From positions 5,380,242-5,444,241 of the forward strand of contig OX328097.1 in assembly GCA_946811185.2 (NCBI GenBank): a stretch of DNA of 64,000 nt. Reading direction: 5' to 3'. The number at the start of each line of letters is the position of its first letter. The first letter of the stretch is position 1. Of the stretch, positions 13,285 through 25,200 are shown in pieces. The notes under the pieces are model-generated. The model was not told where the DNA came from, made no database searches, and worked only from the letters and a program-made list of their open reading frames with translations. The translations under genes and the position numbers were made by a program. The DNA is from Hippopus hippopus. Lineage: Eukaryota; Mollusca; Bivalvia; Cardiida; Cardiidae.

Positions 13285-16200
13285 TCAACTTTTTGGTATT
13301 TGAGATTCTCTGAGTCTCTTCTGCCTTCTTTCTATAGCCATCTGTTTTTTCCTCTCGATTTCAGCAGCAGAGTATTTAGCTTGGCTACTGCTCATTTGAC
13401 CTTGACTGCTACTTACTTGACCTTGACTGCTACTCATTTGACCTTGACTGTGACTTATTTGACCTTGACTAGATGGCTGACCTTGACTTGATGAATGTTC
13501 TTGACTTGACTTTAGGTTATGACTTTCTCTCGTCGATTCTTGGATATTTTTCTCTTGTTTATCTTTAACATTAAATTTTTCTGTAGCACAATTTCTACGC
13601 TGTGATATGTTACTGTTAATCCTAGTCTGTGTATTAGTTTTACTCTCTGCTAGATTGGCTTGGTTTCTCTTGTAAGCTATATTATCAGGTTGTTTCTGTC
13701 TGTCTATATACAGTGATTGTGAAGGTCCCACTTGTCTCTGGGTCGCCATCACTGGAAAATATATATAACACACAACCTTAACAATATCTCTTCTGAAAAT
13801 TGCTTGTCAAAACTACTTTTGTATAAAAGATGCATTAACAGAGAATACATTTTCACTTTAACCCTTTACCATATAATCCCTACTTTTTAAGACCCCGAGA
13901 AAGACAGCTTTTGAAAACATTGAGGGAAAAGGAGAAAATGCTGGTAACCAGCATTTTCTCCTTATCAAACAATGCTTTCTACCCTTTCCGACACAAGTTT
14001 CAATCTTTGGTTCATTTATTTTGTCATCTGCCAATGCTTTCAATTTGGGAAAGTTTAGAATATTGTCCGTGTCATGTGGTAAAGAGTTAATCTGCGAAAG
14101 TAGCGCTTGACTCTTAAACCTATACCACACAATGACGACTTTTAACGACCCTGGGAAAGAAGTGTTTTGAAAACATTGTAGGAAGAGGAGAAAATGCTGG
14201 TAACCAGCAATTTCTCCTTTTCCCACAATGTTTTCTGCCCTATCAAAGAAAATCTGCACCATTTTATCCACACTGAAATTGTTGTCTGTAAATGCTTTTA
14301 ATTTGGACAAGGTTAAAATTTTGTCGTCTGGTAAAGGGTTAAACAAGCCAAAATTTCGGACTTGTCCATACTGAAGCAATTTCCAGATGACAAAAATTGT
14401 GATTCAAGTAATTGGAATCATGTTTCATTGGGTCAAAAAACATTGTGGGAAAAGGAGAAAATACTGACTACCACCTTTTATTGCCTTACTCACTAAGTCT
14501 TCAATAACCTTCAAAGGCTTTTTAAAAGCTGTCTATAGTATAAAGACATAGGTACTTCATTGTTTATCAATATTTAGTCATGTGTCTCAACCCTTTTAAC
14601 AAATGACAACATGCTAGACTTGTCAGGAGAGCACTGGAAGACATCAAATCAGATGTGGTACAATTGATAGGTTTTGTGTTGTTAGGGTAGAATAAGAAAA
14701 CATAAAACATTTTCTCCTTTTCCCACAATGCTATCAAAGGGTCTAAAGCTTTTACTTAGGGTAGTAAAAATACCATATCATTGGGTAAAGGCAAAACAGA
14801 TTTATCAAGATATTTCAGCCATGCCGGTCGAAAAGGGTGTTTATAATGGCATCGACAAAAAATGTAAACCCATTTCAGCAGATCCATGCAGGCCGACATG
14901 GGGCAAAACATTTTGCTCTTGGTCAATTTTCTGCATGTCCAAGCACCGTTCTCTAATGCATGGTTCAGTCAGTTGTCACACAAAATGGATTTTATGGATC
15001 CATAATTATGTGATGACTTGGTAGGTACAATGTATCACAGAGATGCATTAAATCCTCTATATTATATTTCATGTGTCTATTTTTAGAAATGTTATGGGTA
15101 AAGAAATGTCGTAATTTAAGCTGGGGGGAATTATTTCCCCGTCACAGTGAATATTTTCCTCCTGCCGAAAATCTGGAACTATTTTTTTAAGTTTTAAAAG
15201 TGGCATTCGTTGACAAAATAATCAGAGGAAACATATAATTCATTTCATCAGCTTGTGGTTAATAGGGGGAAATATTTGCCGAAAAAGGGAAAGGTATGCG
15301 AAAATAACGAGTGCTGTAAGGCACAAGTTATTTTCGCATACCTTTCCCTTTTTCGGCAAATATTTCCCCATATTAACCACAAGCTGATGAAATAAACTCT
15401 ATTTAGCCAAACCCTAACTCATATAAACCCTCATTTAACCCCCTTTTGCCAGAGCATGGCTAATATAAAAGAGAACTTGACCTACTTTCCACTTCATCTA
15501 ACATGGCAAATATTTGATCTTCTGTCAGTCCCTCACTGTCTGCCAGCAAGTCATCATCATCACTAAACAGATCTTCACTAAAGGCATTAGCTAAAATAGA
15601 AATGCATAAATATCAATATGTTAAAATAACTTATCAGACACACATTACACTTAACTCTTTACCAGATGAGAAAAATATACATATGTCCATATTAAAAGCA
15701 TTTGCAGACAGAAATTCAAATATAACTCAAATGAGAATATTTGTTTTTGATAGGTTAGAAACCATAATGGTTACCCACATTTTCTCCTTTTCCAACAACA
15801 TTTTCAAAAGGATAAGTTTAGACATTTTTATCTCACATGGACCGAGAAACAATTTCTGGCAACTTTTACTAATCTGTTGATTCTGCTTCCTGGAAACTAC
15901 ACCAGTATTTGCTCCAAGTGTGTGAGCAAATAAAAAGTCCCAAAGTTGAAAACCGCTCCTGGGAATCAAACTTGGGACCTTATGATTAGGAGGCAGACGC
16001 TCTACCTTACAACCATGGACAACAGACAAAAGGTTTCTTCCATGGGATTGTTAAATTATGTGGTAAAGAGTGAAACATAGCAAATATTTATCATCTATCA
16101 GCCCCTCACTTTCTGCTAGCAAGTCATTATCATCATGATGATCACTGAAGAAGTCTTCTCTGATGGCACTATCTGAGCTAATTCATGTATCAGAAAATGC

Positions 16201-19200
16201 CATGTTTAACTTTACCTCTACCATTTCAACAAACGATACTGTGTTTACATGACCCTAAGGAAGAAAGCTTCTGAAAACACCCTGGAAAAAACACAAGCTG
16301 GTAGCCAGAATTTTTTTTTTTTCTTTGTCTCCAATGTGTTCAAATGCCATCTAGCTGAAGGTTGTTAAAATAATGGGATTGATTGGAAAACTTAAAGGGT
16401 TTAGGAACAGTGAACATTAACTCTTTACCACACGGCAAAATTTAAGACCTATCGAAATTGAAAGCATTTGCAGACGACAATTTCATAGTGGCTCAAATGA
16501 CGCAACTTTTCTTTGATAGGGTAGAAAACTTTGTGGGAAAAGGAGAAAATGCTGGTTACCAGCATTTTCTCCTTTTCCCACAATGTTTTCAAAAGGCCTC
16601 TTCTTCAGAGTCGTTAAAAGGCGTCATTGTGTGGTAAAGGGTTAACTAAAAATAACTTTTTTGCACATGAAGAAAAATTCACCTTTGCTTGGATTTTTCT
16701 TCACAGTATCCTCTGGTCTCTTATCAATGGCTTTTCCTTCTGTCACTATGTTGTTACATGTAGTTGACTTGATATTGATGTCCAACCTATTTATATGTCC
16801 TCTTGTTCTTCCTGTTTTATCATTACACTCCACTTTTCCCATTGCAGCATTAGTTGCAGGTAACTTAGAATCACTTCTTTGATTTCCAGGTTTCTGACAG
16901 TTTTTAAAGGTAAATTTTTTCTTTGTACTGTCTTGCTGACCTGGAACATCTCTTAATATTGTATGACGAGCACTTCTCACAGATTCTACTTTACTACCGA
17001 CCATGGACTTAGATTTATTGTTACAAACTTTTTCAGGAGCAGTTTTTAACTCTGCCTGACTTTCTAAAATATTATCTGGTTCCGCAAGCTGCCACAACAA
17101 ATCATCACTTATACTTGTATCAAGCACATCTGTCTTATGTTCTGTAGCTGAAACTGTACTTTTGTTTGGAATTTGTGGCACAGTTGTAGGTTTACAACCT
17201 TCCTGTACTGAGAAACACACAGATCTTGAAAAATTGTCTGCTTTCAATGACTTTTTGCCAAAATTGTCATTATTTTTAGCTACAAAACCTCCTACAGATC
17301 TAGGCTTCAAGCCTGATACATTGTTCCTTTGTGATGTAGAACACATTTGCAAATTATTGTTATTGCTATTTTGATTATCACTTATTGCAGTATTTTGTAG
17401 GGTATGATTGTTTTTTCTTTGTTGCCCAACATTTCTTTGACTATAATTGGGCACAACGCCTGCAAGTTTATCCTGACAGCTACTTAGCTGTGTACTTGTT
17501 TTGATCTGTTGATAACGTGTCTGATTATCTGTACTGACTTTGTTATCATCGCTTGTCCTGTTTATTGGAATCATGTTATTGTTGCCTGACATGGATCTTT
17601 GTCTATTCAAAACAGGCACATTACTCTGTACATGAGATCCAGAGAAACTATTGTATTTTTTAAAGGAACCAGATCTAGTTAGATTTGTGCCACTGCTTGA
17701 ATTGTGAACTGCTTGAGAACTCATACAGGCAGTGTTTGTTGATTTTTGTGCTGTACTTGACCCAACTTTAGCATGGTCATCACTTTTCTGCATTCCCAAT
17801 GAGACAGTGGATGCGCTAGGTATCGTACATTTGCTATTGTTTGTTGATTGTTTAGATCTGACTGTAACATTGTTTGCATACTTAGATGTACCAGTTACAA
17901 TACTAGTACTGCTCCCAAGTGGAGGCTGACAAGTAAATCTATTAGTTTTTCCATCACAGATTTCTTTACTTTTTAGTGGAATACTGTTATTTTGTTTAGA
18001 CACTAAGGCTGTGTAAGTTCTTGAATTACTTTCAAATGCTGCAATTTTCTTTTCTGTTGTGTCTTTGCTGACAGACAATGCGTATCTTGTACACTTACTG
18101 TTTGGAAGTCCTTTATCAATGGCCTTCCTTTTTAGAGCAGAAGAAGAATATTTTCCTCGTGTTGGCTCTGGTATTTGGGTAGCATGAACAATAAAAGAAT
18201 CATTCCCAAATAATTCATCATCACTCCATGTGGTATCACTTAATTCATCAATAAATTTATCAGATGTTTTAGCACTAGCTGGTTTACTCCTGTTTAGGGC
18301 CAAATCTTCCCCTGTCCTTTTTGTAGAACATTTAGCTTGCTGCTTGGCAGCACCCACCATCTCCTCCTTAAAACTTTCAAACAAATCACTTGACACATTT
18401 TGTATGGCTCTGGTATTTTCATTCTCATCTAATTCTTCAAGCTCATTAATGTCTGACAGAAATATTTCTCCTTCCGCATTTCTGCCTACTCTTTCCTTGT
18501 CTACATCTACAATGTCAAACATTTTATTTTATTTCACAGCAATACCATACAAGTTATTTTTCAACATACTATTGATTAGTAAAAGTCAAACAAAGGAAAG
18601 AAATATGCAGAAAGGGAAACCGTCTCTTTACCTAATGTCAAAAACATCGAGAGAAAATGAGCAGCTCCTTGCAACAAGGAATCGCTTCTTTTCTTTCAAT
18701 GGTCATTATACACATGACATTTTTATGACCCTGTAAACTTCCAGGAACCTGTGTAAACTTTCTCCAAACATGTCCTTGGTAAGTCTACAAATACACTGCA
18801 CAGTAAAACTACACATCTTCCGCAGCTGACCGTAGTAAGGAATGACCATAGTTGGCCGTCGTTGAACATATTAAATGTAGTTGAATGTAGAAGCATGTAC
18901 ATAGCCATAGTTCAATGTAGTAATGAACATAGTTTGAACTTACGATGTTCAACACCTGGTTATAGTTAGCTACGATATTGTGACCCTACTGTGACCTCAG
19001 TTTGAATGTAGTTGACCTTAGTTAACCATAATTGACACTAATTAACCATAGTGTGTACTTTAATTGACTGTAGTTTTGGAAGAACATCGTTTCTTCCTAG
19101 GTGGCAGAATAAGCAAGCAGCAATGTTGGCTCGTCAACTTTCAAAAGCACAATGGTTGTAGCTAACCCGTACTGAATGGGCGAAGCCACAATGTTTTAGT

Positions 19201-22200
19201 GTAGTTTAATGCAGTTGACCCTGATTTATCATAGTTGCACATACTAATAACGTAATTTTTTACATAGCGTAAAGTAGTTACTCGTAGTTAGATGTAGTTA
19301 TACCCTAGTTAACCCTAGCCACTTTGATAGCAGTTGAATGAAGCTGACCTTACTTGCATGTAGTTCAACCTTCTTAGACTTTCTATAATTCCTCTTTTTG
19401 CCAATTTTGAACCAACTGTGAAGGTACTTCAACCTAGCTGACCATAGTGACACTATGGCAGACTACATTTGAAATTAACTGCAGACAACTATGTGCATGA
19501 CCGTAAATTAGTACAAAATTTGGGAAAATTCTTAACTACATGTATTATCTTTTCAGACTTTGAAAAGTCAGTGGCCTTTTCTACAAGGGCCTTTTTTTAT
19601 ATTCAGGCGATCCTGATATCTGAATACTAGATCTATTAAGTGAAAAAATAATGGTTAAAAATGAAAACCACATCCTGCAAATACACGCGTACTTATTTTA
19701 CTGTACCATGGTGTATTTTACTGTACCACCATGTATTGAAAAAAGCTGCTATACACATATGTCATTAAAAAAACAAATGCAAATTGAAAATTCTCCTGTA
19801 CACAACAATGTACTATATAAAGCTGCATCAAACTTATGCCATTAAGAAAACCAGAGCAATCTGAACATTCTTTTATGTAAAAATAATAACAACATGTGAT
19901 CTCATTAAAATGATATCCCCCACCGAAAAAATTTGCCTGACTGCATAACTTAAAATCACTCCGAGCCGGCCATTTTTCATCGAATCAAAAAAAGAAAAAA
20001 AAAAAAAAAGTGTCTCTGCAGAATGGATTAATGTACACATGTATAAAGTTTCACGAAATTCTGTCCAATGGTATTGGAGATATTCTACCTGATGGACACA
20101 CGGACGGACGTATAGACAGACAACGCTAAAACTATATCCCTCCGCCTTTGGCGGGGGATAATAAAGGTTTGCTCTAACCATGCAGTTCTGCTGCAAATGT
20201 AGGAACTTTTTGTTTTTATCATACTTTAATATCATGTAACAGACTGTGAAGGTCCAAGATCAGACTATATTCTGTACCAGGGCTGAAAAATAGTGCAGGT
20301 ACAAGGTCCTGGACCTACTGAAATGGAGATCGGACCTGCGGAAAAAAACAAGGTAAGGGTCCGACGGACCTGTTAAAATGGAGGTTGATTGATTGTATAG
20401 TGTTTAATGCCGTTTTCAACATTATTTCAGTTATAATGCGGCAGCCAGTGCACCTATCATGCTTTCCTGGAGTCTTTTACCACTACTACGCATAATTTTC
20501 TTTCCAAGCCACTGGCTGCTTTCCCACATAATCATCGTCGAAACAATAGTCAGCGGTGGGAGAGGAATGAATCCTGTCGCAGTGACTGTCATCAATCCTC
20601 GGAAAGAAATTAGCCAGGGATTGAACCCTGGAGCCCGTGTTCTCAAGTCCTGCACACTACCAACTGAGCTACCAGGGCTCTGCTCAAAATGGAGATCTGA
20701 CCCGTTCAGTCTTCAAAGTAAAAAGTCCGATGCACGAAAATAAATTCAGAATGACTTACATTTAGAATAATTGTTCGATTGATAGTTCAGGTCTGCTTGT
20801 TTAGGACAACCTTCGTTTTTAAGTGAACTACTTCGGTAATTTTCCGTACGTTTGGCCCGAGGACACTATCTCATACACTCATTTAAATCATTGGTATATC
20901 AACAGGTTTCCCTGGTTCCTGATTTGCTAACAATCAATAAATGGGTACATGCTGTGAAGCCGGTTAAACCTACGAGTGATTCATCGTCTACTGTCTGCTT
21001 TTCACTAAAAGTTTACGATAAAGAGTTTATTCAAATTTAGGTTTTCATTAAACAGAAAATGCCGGAAGAAAATTAAACATATCTAGAGCTTTCAAAATTG
21101 GGGAGACACAGAAAATATGAGAACAAAGAATGGGTTGGATTCTTCTAACAACAATGAAATGGAAGTTGGTTCAGGGTTTCTGTCCATGATGCAACCATTT
21201 AACTGAGTTGCTCCGTATGAAGACTAGCACAATAAAAAAAAATTCTAAATTTCAAATTTCCTGTTGGTCTATATAATTATGCTAATGGTTTAATTGTTTG
21301 AACATTTTCCTTCCTTTGAAGCTACCAGTGTAAAAACAAATAGAAATGATATGGTTTGTTTTGGGGTCATCTCTTGAGATACCACACTACTCTGTACAAT
21401 GACTGAAAAAAAGTATGGACCTGCCTAAGTGTGTTTCGGACTCTCCAGTTACAAGGGCCAAAAGGTCCCAGACACAGCTACTTTTATCACTATTTTTCAA
21501 CCCTGTGTACTGTCTGATTTTAATCTACACAATTCCCAAAAGCTACCCGAGTCTACATCCCTAGTGAAACAGTTAAAAGAAATCTTTTCAAAATAATACC
21601 AACAAAATAGTTCTAACCTTTTACCCAACAATCCAGTGATTTCATGACCCTGTAGGATACATCGTCAGAAAACATCATGAGAAAAGGAGACAAACACTAA
21701 TCTAGCATTTTCTCCATTTCTCACATATTTACTACCCTATCATTTGAGGCATGATGATTTGTCTTCTACAAATGCTTCAAATTTGGACAAGTCTAAAATT
21801 TTGCAGTGTGGAAGAGAGTGGTAAAAGATTAACTCTTTATCACACAACAAAAATACAGACTTGTTTAAAAAACATCTGCAGTGGACAATTTGAATATAGC
21901 TCAAACCATGGAACTTGTCTTTGACAGGATAGAAAACTTTGTAGGGAAAAGGAGAAAATGCTGGTTACCAGCATTTTCTCCTTTTCCCACATGGTTTTCA
22001 AAAGGCTTCTCCCTCAGGGCTGTTAAAACTTTGGATTGTGTGGTAAAGGGTTGATAAATAACTAACATACCAGAACATTTATTCAAGGCCACTGTAAGTT
22101 GTTCCAGAAGCTCGTGAGAAACAGCAGATATTGCACTCTTTTTTCTTTGTCGTCCAGGACGCTTTCTCAATCTGATAAAGAGTTAAAACATCATGAGCCC

Positions 22201-25200
22201 TGCTCTTGGAAAAAGGGGCCTAATGTATCTCTGTGATGCTTTATACCATGCAAGTAATTTTGTTATCACATACATGTAATCATGGATCGAAAAAACCCAT
22301 TTTGTCTAAAAATTGCCTCAATCTGGAAGTAGAGTTGTCCTTTGACATGCAGAAAATTTACAAATAGCAAAATGTTTTGAACCATGTCATCCTGCGCGGT
22401 CCGTGCAGGTAGACATGAGTCAATAGGTTTTGCAGGTGCATGAAGCCCCCTTTTCACAGAGCATGGCTAATGTTTTTTTTTTTTTTTTTTTTCAATCAAT
22501 TGTGGAAGAAAGTTCTTCATTCAGCCCATCTGGCTCAGGTGGTGGAGCTTAAGACTCATCAGTCCAAGGTGTAACTTAGGATGGTTTTGCCTTTTATCTT
22601 CAATGTCCCCAGTAACAAAATTAAAAGCCTTCAAGGGGCGTCGCCCACATGGACAACCAGTGGCAGTGATAAATAAACACAAATTCAATCAACCAAGATT
22701 GTTCTTACAACTTATATCAATCACTCTAAATGATTGCTTCCTGGAAACCTAAACCTGTACTTGTGCCACGACGTGGGTAGTCCACAGAACAACCCTGCTC
22801 ATCACAGGATTCAAACCCAGAACCTTTGGGATGAGACGCAGACGCTCTGTACCTACACCACTGTCTCATCCCCTAATAATGGGATTATGTAAATTATCAT
22901 TAAACCTCTGAATGGTCTTCATGAATTTATTTTCAAAATTTCATTACTGCCAGTGTGAGATAATCTACTTCTTGTATGCAAAAAAAAAAAAATGCATCTT
23001 TCAAATATTCAGAGTTCCATTTCATAAAATTTTTAAGTCACTATCAAACAAGCAAATCTACAATTGTACAATTGTAACGTTATTGTTACTCTTAATCACA
23101 AGCTTACTTTGGTCTAGATTTCATGTAATAGGAAAAATTTGCATAAATCTATTCTATAATGTAGAATATCTAATGGTGCATGCATTGCTATTTATCAAAT
23201 CACTTTAACTTAATCTCAAAGTAGATTTTTACACTATGTTGTACAAGTTTTCTGATGGGGAAATCTTTGCCAAGTATTTAACCAACCTTTGATGAATACC
23301 AGTAGAACATCTCTGGCTTTCCTTGGGTTTTTCACGCCATAGACCTAGTAAGGGAGGAGTACCTCTATTTGGAAGAATATTCTCCTCTGGCTGAAAAATG
23401 ATGTACAAAACATTTTCTTCTTGGTTTCAAGACAAAAATTTTACCATACATTTCAATAAGTAACAGTTTCCCAGTTTTACCACCAGTTTTCAAAAAACAG
23501 TCAAAGAGAAAACTTTTAGAAGTTTGTACCAAAAGACGTATTCACTGAAGTTGGTTCAAATCAATGACCAAGAAGGACAGGAAACTCATTTATATGCTAA
23601 AAATGATGGCATCCTATTTATACAGAACATTCAGAAAAGATCAATCCTAGAATCTTAAAAGTTCAGGGAAAAGGGGAGGAAATTCTTGTTACATTCTCTT
23701 AACTCTTTAAAAAACAATCCTTTGTTGAACCAAATGATTTGATTTTTACATGACCTTAAAAAGGTGGCTTTTAAAATCATTGCAGGCAAAAGAGAAAATA
23801 CTTACACCAGGATTTTCCATGACCCTCTGTTTCTCTGAATTTGGACCCCCAAAGTTTCTGAATAACCCCAAAAACTAAGATGTTTGCTCTCTTAAATTCA
23901 TTTGAAGGGGGTCAAATGACCCCCATATGACTAAGTCCAACCCTGCTATATGATAAGTGTAAATTGTTTCCTCTTGTTAAGAGTTCAGCTTACTTTCTAC
24001 CCAAATCTAAATACATTATGTACCTCTTCACCAATCAGCCTTAAGACTAGATCTTCAACATCATCATTTTCTTCACCAAAAACTGAAATTTAGAAAAAAA
24101 TATCACAGTAAGTTACCACTATGTAAAATTTCATTTCTGGGTCTGCCCATCAGAATACGAAAATAAAATGAGCAATGCTCTGTGCATCTGCAAAAATGAT
24201 TGCCCCATGTCAGCCTGTGCAAACTGTCCATGCAGGCTGACATGGGTCAAAACTTAACTGCTATGGTCAACTTTCTGTATGTCAAAGGGCTACTCTACCA
24301 CAGGAAGTAGATGTGCCAGACAAACCTGTCTCATGAGACAAATATTAGCTGGCCCTTTCATAGTGATGACATTTTTAACCCTTCACAAACAATACAGAAA
24401 TTAAATGATCCTGAGAAAGAGGCCTATTGGAAACATTGTGGAAAAAGGAGAAAATGCTGGTATTTAGCATTTTCTCACTTTCCATCAGTGTTTTCCATCC
24501 TTTTTATGAAAAATTCCAATCTTTTGGCCATATTTTATCTGTCATTTGCAAATGTTTTCAATTTGGACAAGCCTTAATATTTAATGTTTGGGAATGAGTA
24601 AAAAAGTTAACCACTCAAAAGCCCTGTAGCTGCCAAAAGTAAACAATACGGGTATTGAAATACATTTAAATTAAAATCATATTATTTAAAAGTATATAAA
24701 TTATGGTGAAGATGACAATCTGTTATTGTACAGTTGGTCCATACTACCATATTCATTGTTTGCTTTTGGCATTATAGGGCCTTTTAAGTTTAGCATCTGA
24801 GATTATAATTACCATGTTTTTTCTCTGTAAGATTCCTGACAGATGCTGGTGAGTTACAGTCCCATCCCACAACAGTTTGTGAATCAAAGTGCTGAGAGCA
24901 TAAAACATCATCTCTACTTGGTGTCTTTGCTTTTATATCTCTCCTTCTACTAAGTTTTGGTGTCTTATTAATAGATTGAGGTCCTGTAAAATAAAAGAAT
25001 ATGTCTTATTTTGATGAATATCACTATGATCATACTATGGAGATTACCCTTTCAATGCCAATTCCTGCTTTCCCTCTAGATGAACACAGGTGAAATAAGA
25101 CTCAGGAATAAGAGAGGAATGAATCCAGTTGCAATGGCTGTCATCAAACCTCAAAACGAATAAGACTAGTAACCCACAATCTGTGACTTAAAAGCCCTGT

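Noticed and set aside
18230..18736. 168-codon plus-strand ORF
   Set aside because: Antisense shadow of the ETAA1 long exon.
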